Of a stretch of DNA of 64,000 nt, positions 45,446-54,278 are shown piece after piece; the first letter of the stretch is position 1; each line of letters starts with the position of its first letter. The stretch is taken from positions 115,173 to 179,172 of the forward strand of contig JBCBMZ010000006.1 in NCBI GenBank assembly GCA_039822005.1, written 5' to 3'. The stretch is from JBCBDX01 sp039822005. GTDB taxonomy: Bacteria; Pseudomonadota; Alphaproteobacteria; Rhizobiales; Rhizobiaceae. The notes beneath the pieces were generated by a model that searched no databases, was not told the DNA's origin, and saw only the letters and a program-made list of their open reading frames with translations. Made by a program: the position numbers and the translations under genes.

Positions 45446-46741
45446 ATGGCAGCGGTTCCTGTTTTAGAAGAAAACGTGCTCGTTTCCACTAGTGCCGATC
45501 TTGGGCTGGAGGTGCCGCCGCTCGCTTTTGACGGTGATGCAAGAAGCAATCCCGGTCAAAAATCAAAACGTAAACTGGTGGTTTTTCCTTCGGAAGCGGG
45601 CTTCGACATCCTGCCAGACATTGACCGGATCACCGATTTTGCGTTGGAGCCCAATATATTCTTTTCGCCGCGCTTTGCCATTGCGGGCTTGTCGCGTCTC
45701 GATGACCGTGATGTGCGTCTTTTGCTGTTGCATGACCAAGTTGAAGAAGTGGCCAGTGGCAGGCGGGTCGGCAATGTGTGTCTGATGATGCCCTTTACGG
45801 TCGAAAAGCCGGGATTTCAAATCGGCCCGGATATTGTGAGGGCGTGGTCTAATCCATTTGGTCCCTATGGTCTGCCGCTTGTCGAGAGACGCGGCACGAG
45901 CCAGATTATCGACGACTTGTTTGCGACGCTTGGTCAGCCCGGGGTGCAACTACCGAAAATTCTTGTTTTCCCAGACATCTTTATCGACAGCCCGCTGGCC
46001 TCGATCATTCGTTCGACGGCTCTTTCAGCGGGCCTGCCTTTGGCAACCGTCAAGCCCCAAAACCGGCCATGGCTCGACGCGACCGTTGATGCGGACGCTT
46101 ATTTGCGCAACGCCATGAACTCGCATCATCGCCGGAACCTTGGCCGTCTTTGGCGCAAGCTGGAGGGGTTGGGTTCATTGGAGTATGACGTTGCGCGTGC
46201 GCCGGAACATGTGCGGGTTCAGATGGAAGAGTTCCTTCTTTTGGAAAATGCGGGTTGGAAGGGGCGAAAACGCACTTCTTTGGCCGCAGACCGGTACCGT
46301 GCCGCTTTTGCGCGCGAAGCGGTGAATCTTCTTGCTGAACGCGACCGCTCGCGAATTTTTACCCTCAAGCTCGATGGCAAGGTGATCGCGTCGCTCATCG
46401 TTTTTATTGAAGGCGGCCGCGCGTGGACATGGAAGACGACCTACGATGAGACCTTGCGTGAACTGTCCCCGGGCCTGCAATTGATGGTACGCGTTACGGA
46501 AACCTTGTTGGATGATCCCAACGTCACGTCCGCTGACAGTTGCGCCGTTCCCGATCACCCCGTGATGAGCCGCATCTGGACGCAATCGCGCCCGATAACG
46601 ACGTTGGTGGTCGGTACCGACCAATCAAAGGATCGGGATGTGCGTCAAGTCGCTTCGCAAATCGATTTCTACCGTTCGACGAAAGAAACGGCAAAGACGG
46701 TCGCAGACAAGGTGCGCGGTATTTTCGAACGTAGGCGTTAG
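45446..46741 (+). CDS. acetyltransferase, BioF2/CelD-like (Acetyltransf_6)
   Basis: 431 residues. The C-terminal two thirds form a GNAT fold of the BioF2-like type (MNSHHRRNLGRLWRKLEGLG; LKLDGKVIASLIVFIEGGRAWTWKTTYDE; GLQLMVRVTETLLDD). Such proteins occur with cellulose and capsule genes. It probably modifies the glycan exported by the neighbouring flippase; the acceptor is unknown. Its stop overlaps the convergent acyl-CoA synthetase gene by four bases. Confidence 0.82.
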   Translation: MAAVPVLEENVLVSTSADLGLEVPPLAFDGDARSNPGQKSKRKLVVFPSEAGFDILPDIDRITDFALEPNIFFSPRFAIAGLSRLDDRDVRLLLLHDQVEEVASGRRVGNVCLMMPFTVEKPGFQIGPDIVRAWSNPFGPYGLPLVERRGTSQIIDDLFATLGQPGVQLPKILVFPDIFIDSPLASIIRSTALSAGLPLATVKPQNRPWLDATVDADAYLRNAMNSHHRRNLGRLWRKLEGLGSLEYDVARAPEHVRVQMEEFLLLENAGWKGRKRTSLAADRYRAAFAREAVNLLAERDRSRIFTLKLDGKVIASLIVFIEGGRAWTWKTTYDETLRELSPGLQLMVRVTETLLDDPNVTSADSCAVPDHPVMSRIWTQSRPITTLVVGTDQSKDRDVRQVASQIDFYRSTKETAKTVADKVRGIFERRR

Positions 46742-48351
46742 GTTCGTTTTCTAAAGGCGCGGCGGATGATTTTGCCGCTTTCAGTCGTCGGGATGTGGTC
46801 TACAATTTCCACATGTCTTGGATACAGATGGGCCGACAAGCGATCGCGCACCCATGCTTTCAACTCACCGTCAAGCCCGGTCTTATATTGTGCCTGTGGC
46901 GTTATTTTCACGAACGCTGCGACTTGTTCTGTGCGTTCCTCATCGGAGATGCCGACAACTGCAGCCTCCAAAACATCGCTATGAGCGCGCAGGCATTCTT
47001 CAATTTCAAAAGGGCCAATGCGGTAGCCCGCTGATGTGATAATGTCGTCGTTTCGGGACTTGAAGGTGAACCACCCATCGGCGGAAAGAGTCGCGATATC
47101 GCCGGTATGGATCCAGCCATTGATGATTTTCTCAGCCGTTGATTCGGTATCTTCAAAATAACCGAGCATCGCGACCGGTGTATCGGCGTTGATGACGATC
47201 TGACCGTCACCTTCATTGATGAACTGTCCGTCAGCGCTAATAAGTCTAACATCGTGCCCCGGTGTTACTTTGCCCATGGAGGCCGGATTGCTCACACCGA
47301 TTGAATGGCTTGAGCCGATAACCGTGTTGCATTCAGTCTGGCCGTAAAACTCATTGACCGGCGCATTGAAAATTCGCCGCGCGGCCCTGTGTGTGTGTGG
47401 CCCCAATTGCTCACCAGCAGCGCCAACTGCGCGCAAATGCAGTTGAGGAATTTCCCCGTCATGATTTGCCAATATGCGAATGGCTGTCGGTGGAAGAAAT
47501 GCGTTTGTCACCTTGTGGGTCGACAGGATGGAAAGGGCCCAATCAGATGAAAACCGTGGTGCGTTAGCGGCAACGACTGGCACGCCGAAATATAAGGCGG
47601 GAAGGAGCGCGTTTAAGAGCCCGCCGGCCCAAGCCCAGTCAGATGGTGTCCAAAACACGTCACCTCCATGGGGCAACAGTTCTTGAGCGAGTTGAATTCC
47701 CGGCAGGTGGCCAAGGAGTACGCGATGTGCATGCAAAACCCCTTTGGGCTGCCCCGTCGTTCCCGACGTAAAGAGCATCATCGCTGCATCATCCGGGCCC
47801 GTGTCGGCGATGTCTTCGACAGGAGCTGCCGCCTCAAGCGCGTCTTCAAAGTTCAGTTCATCACAAGCGTTTGCGCCAACGATGAGCGCTGTTGTTTGCG
47901 CGGCCGAACCGTTACTCCCGTCGCGCCAACGTTCGACCGCTTGGCGGGTTGCAACGAATATTTTCGGCCGCGCCTTTTCGATCCTGTAGGCGATGGCTTG
48001 GGGGCCAAACTGTGTGGCCAAGGGCACCGCTATTGCGCCCAGATGATAAATTGCAAGATGTGTGGCAACCGCTTCCCACCCCTGCGGCAGCTGGATGGCG
48101 ACCCGGTCGCCCCTGTGCACGCCCAATTGCTGCAAAGCCCCGGCTACCAATTTGCAACGCAAATCCAGCTGACGCCATGAGACCCTTGTTGCTTCACGCT
48201 CTTTTGGGTGATCGATGATGAGCGCAGTACCGTTCGGGTTTTCCTGCGCATGGCGGCTTACACAAACCTCTGCCAAATTAAAGCGATTTGGGATGTCCCA
48301 TCGAAACGATGCGCGCAGTGCTGCATAGCTTTCAATATTTTCTGGGAGCAT
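46738..48351 (-). CDS. AMP-forming acyl-CoA synthetase
   Basis: 537 residues from ATG 48351 (MLPENIESYAALR). AMP-binding motif LFTSGTTGQPKGV, substrate region DWAWAGGLLNAL, WIHTGD and the hinge KSRNDDIITSAGYRIGPFEIEE with the usual C-terminal catalytic Lys in TTESGKIIRR. It activates a medium-chain or short-chain fatty acid to the CoA thioester; substrate not determinable. The longer open frame upstream reads through the tRNA and is not part of it. It lies 113 bases after tRNA-Leu on the same strand. Confidence 0.94.
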   Translation of the reverse strand: MLPENIESYAALRASFRWDIPNRFNLAEVCVSRHAQENPNGTALIIDHPKEREATRVSWRQLDLRCKLVAGALQQLGVHRGDRVAIQLPQGWEAVATHLAIYHLGAIAVPLATQFGPQAIAYRIEKARPKIFVATRQAVERWRDGSNGSAAQTTALIVGANACDELNFEDALEAAAPVEDIADTGPDDAAMMLFTSGTTGQPKGVLHAHRVLLGHLPGIQLAQELLPHGGDVFWTPSDWAWAGGLLNALLPALYFGVPVVAANAPRFSSDWALSILSTHKVTNAFLPPTAIRILANHDGEIPQLHLRAVGAAGEQLGPHTHRAARRIFNAPVNEFYGQTECNTVIGSSHSIGVSNPASMGKVTPGHDVRLISADGQFINEGDGQIVINADTPVAMLGYFEDTESTAEKIINGWIHTGDIATLSADGWFTFKSRNDDIITSAGYRIGPFEIEECLRAHSDVLEAAVVGISDEERTEQVAAFVKITPQAQYKTGLDGELKAWVRDRLSAHLYPRHVEIVDHIPTTESGKIIRRAFRKRT

Positions 48352-48464
48352 TTCCCGGTCAGACTTCTTGTAGGTTGCTCTGCGCGGCTGGCTGCGCGGT
48401 TTCAGGTCTCTACATTTAGTGGGTGGAACCCGGAATTTAAACGCAAATCTTCGATTTGCTTTTA

Positions 48465-48549
48465 TGGTGCCCCTGGCCCGACTCGAACGGGCACTTCCGA
48501 AGAAAACGGATTTTGAATCCGTCGCGTCTACCAATTCCGCCACAGGGGC
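48465..48549 (-). tRNA. tRNA-Leu, anticodon CAA
   Basis: The minus strand folds as an 85-base tRNA with long variable arm, the class II form of leucine tRNA. Acceptor stem GCCCCTG pairs with CAGGGGC, the D arm is GGCGGAATTGGTAGACGC, the anticodon loop is TTCAAAA (CAA), and the T arm contains GTTCGAGTC. The CCA tail is encoded at the 3' end (48465-48467). Confidence 0.97.
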
Positions 48550-48651
48550 CTGCCACGGTGGACGAACGTGTATGTGCGACCCGCCAAAGCGTCAAGGCAA
48601 TGTTTGCACATTGATGCTATCTGGCATGCAAACAAACGGATTTGACTGAAA

Positions 48652-49287
48652 ATGAGTGCCAATTTTGAAACAGAGCGTGGGCAGCATGGTGCGCTGGAAC
48701 AAGTTGACGTGCTTTTGCGCGATTTACCGCGCGACGAAGGCGGCACAATTTCGCTGGGTCAACTCAGTGATGCCATGGAAGAGCGGGCTTTCGGGCTTAT
48801 GTTACTGATCCTCGCCATCCCTTGCTGTCTGCCATTTGTATATTTGTTGCCCCAGATTGTGGCTGTGCCGATGGCCATTTTGGTAGGCCAGATGGCGATG
48901 GGACGCAAATCGCCTTGGTTGCCCGAAGCGATGCGGTCCCGGCGTTTGCCGGTCGAGGGTTTCCGCTCGGTGTTGGCGCGCGTTCGCAAATGGGGAGGCT
49001 GGCTGGAACGGCTGACCCATCGCCGTTTCGCCGGACTGACCAACACATTGGCAGCGCGTATCGTTGGTGCGTTATTGTTTGTGCCATGCCTGTCGATACT
49101 CACACCATTGCCATTGACCAACACGGTACCTGGTATTGGCGTCGCCCTCGCATCTGCCGGATTGATCGAGCGGGATGGCCTGTTTGTGATCGGCGGCGTG
49201 CTAATTGCGTTGATTTGGGTGGTTGCGCTCTTGATCGGTGGTCCTGCGTTGATTTATCTGGTTATCGACCTAATTTTGAACAGGTAA
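48652..49287 (+). CDS. exoD: ExoD family membrane protein
   Basis: 211 residues with several membrane spans: LMLLILAIPCCLPFVYLLPQI, and near the end LLFVPCLSILTPLPLTNTVPG and FVIGGVLIALIWVVALLIG. The ExoD block ISLGQLSDAMEERAFGLMLLILA is well preserved. ExoD is needed for normal exopolysaccharide and nodule invasion in Sinorhizobium; its biochemistry is unknown. It precedes dsbB by 20 bases. Confidence 0.9.
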   Translation: MSANFETERGQHGALEQVDVLLRDLPRDEGGTISLGQLSDAMEERAFGLMLLILAIPCCLPFVYLLPQIVAVPMAILVGQMAMGRKSPWLPEAMRSRRLPVEGFRSVLARVRKWGGWLERLTHRRFAGLTNTLAARIVGALLFVPCLSILTPLPLTNTVPGIGVALASAGLIERDGLFVIGGVLIALIWVVALLIGGPALIYLVIDLILNR

Positions 49288-49306
49288 GGGCAGGTAGGGC
49301 CAGTTA

Positions 49307-49831
49307 ATGATCAATGCGAATGTCGACAACCGCCATATGACGTTATCGCTGAACGTTGCCTTCGTGATGGCGGTTATCGTCGGTACGGCACTCGTTTTTG
49401 AACATTTGCTTGGATATCTGCCATGCTATTTGTGCCTCTTGCAGCGCACGCCGTATTATGTGGGTGTCCCGGTCGCGTTGCTTGCGGGGCTTGCTGTTTG
49501 GCTGCGTTGGCCTGCATGCGTTGCCAGAGGCGCGCTGATTATCGTTGGATTGTTCATGGCTTATGGCGCTGTACTCAGCGCGTATCACGCTGGTATTGAG
49601 TGGGCATGGTGGGATGGACCGGCAAATTGTGGCGCTGCAACAACCAGTGGTGTCGTTACTGAAGCGGCAAACCTGCTTTCATCACTCGACCGTGTTCAGC
49701 CACCGTCATGTGATGAGGCGGCTTTCCGCATATTGGGCCTATCGTTGGCGGGCTGGAATGTGCTGATGAGCATCGCTCTGCTTGGATGGCTTATTCACGG
49801 ATTACGTACCAAGGCGTCGAGCAGACAGTGA
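49307..49831 (+). CDS. dsbB: disulfide bond formation protein DsbB
   Basis: 174 residues, four membrane spans. The first pair Cys40/Cys43 (PCYLCLLQR) faces the quinone; the second is Cys108 and Cys135 (NCGAATT; PSCDEA). It reoxidises DsbA and passes electrons to the quinone pool. Start at 49307 gives the usual N-terminus; an ATG at 49337 is possible. Follows exoD by 20 bases and probably shares its transcript. Confidence 0.94.
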   Translation: MINANVDNRHMTLSLNVAFVMAVIVGTALVFEHLLGYLPCYLCLLQRTPYYVGVPVALLAGLAVWLRWPACVARGALIIVGLFMAYGAVLSAYHAGIEWAWWDGPANCGAATTSGVVTEAANLLSSLDRVQPPSCDEAAFRILGLSLAGWNVLMSIALLGWLIHGLRTKASSRQ

Positions 49832-49868
49832 AAGCTTGAGTTGTGGTGTCAGAACCGGTTGCCCTTGA

Positions 49869-50162
49869 TCAGTCTGCGACCTTTGAGCTGTCGGCAATTA
49901 GTCCCTTGCGCCATGCAATGAAGTAACTTGATGGCATGACGGCACCGATACCCAACATAGCCAGGGTGACGGGGCCGAGTACAAAGATCATTGTTTCAAT
50001 GTCTTTGCATTCGGCGCTATGAAAGGACTTGCTCCCGGTATCGCAGACGTCCCAACTTTCCATGAAAAGTATAAACTGCATCCAGACCAGGCCAATCGCC
50101 GAAATCAGGCAAAAAACGGTCAATCCCCACGCACCCATCTTCAGTATCCTTGATACTGCCAT
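49869..50162 (-). CDS. two-span membrane protein of unknown function
   Basis: 97 residues with two transmembrane segments (about 11-33 and 59-79) joined by a loop containing VCDTGSKSFHSAECKD, whose two cysteines could bond in the periplasm. It converges on dsbB, 37 bases away, an intriguing neighbour for such a loop, but no functional motif is known. It lies 18 bases after the nuclease gene. Confidence 0.62.
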   Translation of the reverse strand: MAVSRILKMGAWGLTVFCLISAIGLVWMQFILFMESWDVCDTGSKSFHSAECKDIETMIFVLGPVTLAMLGIGAVMPSSYFIAWRKGLIADSSKVAD

Positions 50163-50180
50163 GTCAAATCCTTTACGCCG

Positions 50181-50684
50181 TCATTGCGATTTGTTTTGCC
50201 GGTGAGTCACGAGCGCCAATTTATTCCTGACGCCCTCGGGCTCCAGGTGTCGATACCGACCTCGGGAATAAGCACTCCAGTCTAGCGCCAAACCATTGAT
50301 TACCATCGCCGCGGAAAGATCGGTTCCGTCGGGAAGATAGCATCGCGCAACAATGCGGTCATACGATGTCTTCGAGTGGGTGTGGGCTGTAATTTTACGT
50401 CGTTTGCACATTGCGGCGAGCGCGGCTTTTGCCTTGCGTCCCCATGGGTGATGCAGTTCAGGCGCGTCGATACCGGAAAGCCTTACTTTCAACCCGCCAA
50501 TAACGATGGTGTCGCCATCGATCACGTGACACGGTCCTGAAATCCGGCCTTCCTTTAGCGCTGCCCGCCGTTTCCATTGATTTTGAGAGCCCCGTTGTCG
50601 GTGCCGGCGCCGACTACTGGCCTTTACGACATCAATAATCCCACGATAGAGCTTTCCAACGATAAGCTGAGGCAACACCGGCAA
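50181..50684 (-). CDS. thermonuclease family protein (SNase-like)
   Basis: 167 residues with the staphylococcal-nuclease fold: VIDGDTIVIG near 54-63, then RLSGIDAPE with Arg68 and Glu76, and a later catalytic-type Arg in SYDRIVARC (109-113). The N-terminus is a short hydrophobic then very basic stretch (SSRRRHRQRG), not a clear signal peptide. It degrades DNA or RNA; location and substrate uncertain. Confidence 0.87.
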   Translation of the reverse strand: MPVLPQLIVGKLYRGIIDVVKASSRRRHRQRGSQNQWKRRAALKEGRISGPCHVIDGDTIVIGGLKVRLSGIDAPELHHPWGRKAKAALAAMCKRRKITAHTHSKTSYDRIVARCYLPDGTDLSAAMVINGLALDWSAYSRGRYRHLEPEGVRNKLALVTHRQNKSQ

Positions 50685-50737
50685 TTCCTGTTTAAGGGCT
50701 GATGATGTTGCAAATTGGGGTATTTGTGAGGCTGACC

Positions 50738-51295
50738 CTAAGGTTCCAGCTCGGTATCCCAGTACAAATAATCCATCCAGCTTTCATGAAGATGGTTTGG
50801 TGGGAATTTTCGCCCATTATTGTTCAGTTCGTGAACGGTCGGCTGGAATGGCATTTGCCGGGGTTGCATGTCGGTCTGAGAGGGCATCCGCCCGCCTTTA
50901 CGCAAATTACAGGGCGAGCACGCGGTCACAATGTTTTGCCACGTTGTCTGCCCGCCGTAGCGGCGTGGCACCAGATGGTCAAATGTCAGATCTTCGGTAG
51001 CGCCGCAGTACTGGCATTCAAAGTGATCACGCAGGAACACGTTAAACCGCGTAAAGGCCGGGTACATTGCCGGCTTGATGTATTCCTTGAGGCTGACAAC
51101 ACTTGGAACCCGCATGGCAAAAGAGGGCGAGTTCACCTCGGTATCATATTCTGCAACGATGTTGACTCGGTCGAGGAAGACCGCCTTGATCGCATCCTGC
51201 CAAGACCAGAGCGAAAGCGGATAGTAACTTAGCGGCCGATAGTCGGCGTTAAGTACAAGTGCGGGAAGTGCCTCTGGTGAGACCGCGACTGTCAA
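50738..51295 (-). CDS. HNH endonuclease family protein
   Basis: 185 residues. HNH core with CQYCGATEDLTFDHLVPRRYGG and CSPCNLRKGG: two CxxC pairs for the structural zinc and the catalytic His in FDHL. It is the solo, very common alphaproteobacterial HNH type that often precedes no restriction partner; none is here. Upstream of it about 135 bases contain no gene. Confidence 0.9.
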   Translation of the reverse strand: MTVAVSPEALPALVLNADYRPLSYYPLSLWSWQDAIKAVFLDRVNIVAEYDTEVNSPSFAMRVPSVVSLKEYIKPAMYPAFTRFNVFLRDHFECQYCGATEDLTFDHLVPRRYGGQTTWQNIVTACSPCNLRKGGRMPSQTDMQPRQMPFQPTVHELNNNGRKFPPNHLHESWMDYLYWDTELEP

Positions 51296-51431
51296 GGTTG
51301 TCCCCTGTACGCTGCTTGCATTACGGCGCTTATACTAGGCTTGATGTGACAGGGATGTGAAGCTGTTACGTCAGTATTGTGGCGCGGCATATTGCCCATT
51401 ATTATCAGACATTTAGCGGTGCATTTAGTTG

Positions 51432-52085
51432 CTAGGGCATAACATCACGTTCAGCCATTTTGGCGTAATAGGCCCAAAACAAGCGTGCTGCCACCCCTCG
51501 CCAGGGAGCCCATGATTCGGCCATTTTGCGCAACAATTTGTCATCGGGACGTTCGTCCATGTCAAAGGCATGGCGGGCTGCATTTTGCAGCGCAAGATCT
51601 CCGGCCGGGAAAATGTCGGGATGCCCGACAGCGAAAAGAAGGTATACCTCTGCTGTCCAAGGGCCGATACCTTTAACCTGCGTCATGTGATGGATGGCAT
51701 CCGCGGCAGCCATTTCCGCCACCTCATCAAGCCGGAGTGATTGATTGGCGATGGCATCGCACAGTGCGCAAAGTGTCTTTTGCTTGGGGCGTGACAAGCC
51801 TACCTCGATCCAGGTTTGTTCACCGCTTTGTAAAAACACCTCCGGTGAAAGCGGCGAAATTTGTGTCTCCAGGCGACCCCAAATTGCGTTCGCGCTTTGA
51901 ACCGATACCTGCTGTGCAACAATGGTTTTGACGAGACTTGCAAAGCCCGGTTTGCTCCGCCTAAGCGGCACATGACGGGTAAGTGCCGCCATCTTGGCCA
52001 ATGTCTTGTCATGATCGCACAGCCAATTCAGGCCTTGGTGAATGTCTTCGAGCGTTTCGATGGTTGCAGGTGGCGTGCGTTTCAT
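51432..52085 (-). CDS. DNA-3-methyladenine glycosylase, AlkA-like
   Basis: 217 residues from ATG 52085 (a GTG at 52094 would add three). The helix-hairpin-helix is VKGIGPWTAEVYLL at 137-150 and the catalytic Asp163 is in PDIFPAGDLALQ. It excises alkylated bases for base-excision repair. The N-terminal AlkA subdomain is absent or reduced, as in most bacterial forms of this size. Divergent from gluQ with a gap of only 14 bases. Confidence 0.92.
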   Translation of the reverse strand: MKRTPPATIETLEDIHQGLNWLCDHDKTLAKMAALTRHVPLRRSKPGFASLVKTIVAQQVSVQSANAIWGRLETQISPLSPEVFLQSGEQTWIEVGLSRPKQKTLCALCDAIANQSLRLDEVAEMAAADAIHHMTQVKGIGPWTAEVYLLFAVGHPDIFPAGDLALQNAARHAFDMDERPDDKLLRKMAESWAPWRGVAARLFWAYYAKMAERDVMP

Positions 52086-52099
52086 GTCACGCACATGCC

Positions 52100-52981
52100 A
52101 TGTCAGCGATCAATGATCGACCCATTTTCCGCTTCGCGCCGTCACCAAACGGATATCTTCATCTCGGCCATGCCTACAGCGCACTGCTTAACCAGCAACG
52201 GGCGCGGGAAATGGGCGGTCGCATGCTGTTGCGCCTGGAAGATATCGATACGGTCCGCTGCACGCCGCAACTTGAAGCCGAATTAATCGAGGATTTGCAT
52301 TGCATCGGCTTTGAGTGGGTAGGGCATGTCCGGCGTCAATCTGAGCATTTTGATGACTATAGGGCTGCGCTCGACATTTTGATTGATGCTGGTTTGGCTT
52401 ACCACACGGCGCTCAGCCGTGGCGACCTGCGGGCGATGGTGGTTGAAAAGGAGAGAACCGGCGGTACTTGGCCGCGCGATCCTGATGGCGCCCCGTTGTT
52501 TCCGGGGCGCGACTATCAAACGCCTGCCACTGGTGACGATCCTCGCGGCGTATGGCGTCTAGATGTGAAGGCCGCCCTCGACCATTTGGGGATTAATGAA
52601 GTCAGTTGGGATGAAGCCGGGGCGGGTCCCAATGGCGAAAGTGGAACTGTTTGTGCCGATCCAACCTTTTGGGGGGACTTTATCTTGGCGCGGCGTGACA
52701 CGCCAACAAGCTATCATCTGAGCGTTGTGGTGGATGATTACATTCAACGGGTAACAGACGTGGTTCGCGGCCGTGATTTGTATTTTGCCACTGCCGCACA
52801 TGCTTTGCTTCAGGACTTGCTGGGTTACGCTCGACCAACTTACTTCCACCACGACCTCATCATGGAACCGGGCAACGGTCGAAAACTCTCCAAAAGCCAA
52901 AAGGATACGAGCTTGCGTGCGCTCAGGGCATCTGGCGCAACGGTACGAGACATTAAACGAATGATCGGCGTTGCGGGCTAG
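52100..52981 (+). CDS. gluQ: tRNA glutamyl-Q(34) synthetase GluQRS
   Basis: 293 residues from ATG 52100 (MSAINDRPIFRFAPSPNG). It charges glutamate onto queuosine at tRNA-Asp position 34. Class I motifs HLGH at 21-24 and KLSKS at 262-266. The zinc-binding CxC region of the E. coli enzyme is replaced by YHTALSRG around residues 101-108 and has no cysteine. It overlaps the small membrane protein gene by four bases. Confidence 0.92.
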   Translation: MSAINDRPIFRFAPSPNGYLHLGHAYSALLNQQRAREMGGRMLLRLEDIDTVRCTPQLEAELIEDLHCIGFEWVGHVRRQSEHFDDYRAALDILIDAGLAYHTALSRGDLRAMVVEKERTGGTWPRDPDGAPLFPGRDYQTPATGDDPRGVWRLDVKAALDHLGINEVSWDEAGAGPNGESGTVCADPTFWGDFILARRDTPTSYHLSVVVDDYIQRVTDVVRGRDLYFATAAHALLQDLLGYARPTYFHHDLIMEPGNGRKLSKSQKDTSLRALRASGATVRDIKRMIGVAG

Positions 52982-53271
52982 GCGCCCAATTTGTTCAAGC
53001 CCAACTTGGTGATGACGAACAAGCCCAGCAACACGAACGCTCCAGAGACCATGATGACTGCCAGAACGGTCGGGTCATTGGTCTTGTATGCAGTGTACTC
53101 GATCCCGATCCCGCCGACCAGGGAACCCGCGACCAGAAGGCTCATATTGCCCAGTGGGCCAAAGCCATCGACACCCAAAACGCCGTCCATGGCGCTACCG
53201 ATAAAGAAACCGCCAGCTGCCAAAAAGAAGCCGATGAACAGCCAGCCTTGTGTTGTCAAATCGGTAATCAT
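52978..53271 (-). CDS. three-span membrane protein of unknown function
   Basis: 97 residues with three strongly hydrophobic segments (about 10-30, 43-60 and 70-88) and almost no soluble part. It converges on gluQ, overlapping it by four bases, and lies before the BrkB-family gene on the same strand. I know conserved rhizobial proteins of this type without function. Residue content is plausible for a real membrane protein. Confidence 0.7.
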   Translation of the reverse strand: MITDLTTQGWLFIGFFLAAGGFFIGSAMDGVLGVDGFGPLGNMSLLVAGSLVGGIGIEYTAYKTNDPTVLAVIMVSGAFVLLGLFVITKLGLNKLGA

Positions 53272-53330
53272 GGCATCACTCCTGGGGGAACCATATCAAA
53301 AGTTCGTTAATCAGCTCTTGAGAAGTGTGG

Positions 53331-54191
53331 TTAACGCGCCGGTGCTACCAAGGATCGTGCGCTCTGGTACCGAATGATCGCAGCGTTGATTTCCGCACCA
53401 AGGATGAAGATCACGGCCACGATATAGAGAAAGACCAGGGCGATCATCAGTGACGCAAGACCCGCGTAAGTCGTGACATAGGTTGCAAAGCGTTCCAGAT
53501 AAGCGGCGAAAACCGATGCACCTACGATCCAAAAACTCATGGTTATGATGATACCGGGGATCAGTGACGCAAAACTTCTTTGCCCGGCGGGCAGCCATTT
53601 GTGGACCACAAACAAGCCTGCCACCAGAACTGTGACAGCGATTGCATAGCGCCAGAAACCGACTTCAAAAGACAATGTTTCTACAGCGGGCACATATTGC
53701 TCAAAGATGCGAAATGCCAAAGGTGCCAAAACGAGAAGGAAGCTGATCGCCATAAAGCCGATGGTTGCAATAAAGACAAAGCCGAGACTTTGAAGCCGAA
53801 CGTAAACAAGTGAGCGTGTCTCACTAACGCGGTAAGCACGGTTTAAAGCAACCCGGAGTGCTTCGATGCCATTGGTTGCAAAAAACGCCGCGGCCAATAC
53901 GGACACCGTCAATAGGCCCCCACGCGGTACTGTCAGAACATTTCTCACCTCAATGGCGATCGGTTCCGCTATGCGTTCTGGCCATGTGTCGAACACCAAA
54001 TGTACGGCGACTTCAGCAAATTGTTCAGCACCGAGAAAGGTTGCGAGCGTGGTGGCGAAAATGAGAAAGGGAAAAATAGCGAGCAAGGTGGAAAGCGCCA
54101 CATGGCTTGCCATGGCCCAGCCGTCTGCCAAATCAAAATGGCCGAGCGCATCAAACAGGATACGGCGCGCTATAATAAATGATCTGAGCAT
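53331..54191 (-). CDS. YihY/BrkB family membrane protein
   Basis: 286 residues with six transmembrane segments and the family blocks GWAMASHVALSTLLAIFPFL (start) and GLASLMIALVFLYIVAVIFILGAEINAA (end). Originally named ribonuclease BN, a claim no longer held; the family may transport or act in envelope biology. It diverges from the SDR gene by about 90 bases. Confidence 0.92.
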   Translation of the reverse strand: MLRSFIIARRILFDALGHFDLADGWAMASHVALSTLLAIFPFLIFATTLATFLGAEQFAEVAVHLVFDTWPERIAEPIAIEVRNVLTVPRGGLLTVSVLAAAFFATNGIEALRVALNRAYRVSETRSLVYVRLQSLGFVFIATIGFMAISFLLVLAPLAFRIFEQYVPAVETLSFEVGFWRYAIAVTVLVAGLFVVHKWLPAGQRSFASLIPGIIITMSFWIVGASVFAAYLERFATYVTTYAGLASLMIALVFLYIVAVIFILGAEINAAIIRYQSARSLVAPAR

Positions 54192-54278
54192 ACTGTGTTG
54201 TTTGGTCTTTCAATTTCGATACAAACCAATTCAGACATAGTCCACCGATTTAGCCAACATAAGAGCGACAAGGAAAAT

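Noticed and set aside
48352..48543. N-terminal extension of the acyl-CoA synthetase beginning MAELVDATDSKSV
   Set aside because: This peptide is a well-known artefact: it is the translation of a leucine tRNA gene on the same strand. The synthetase starts at 48351.
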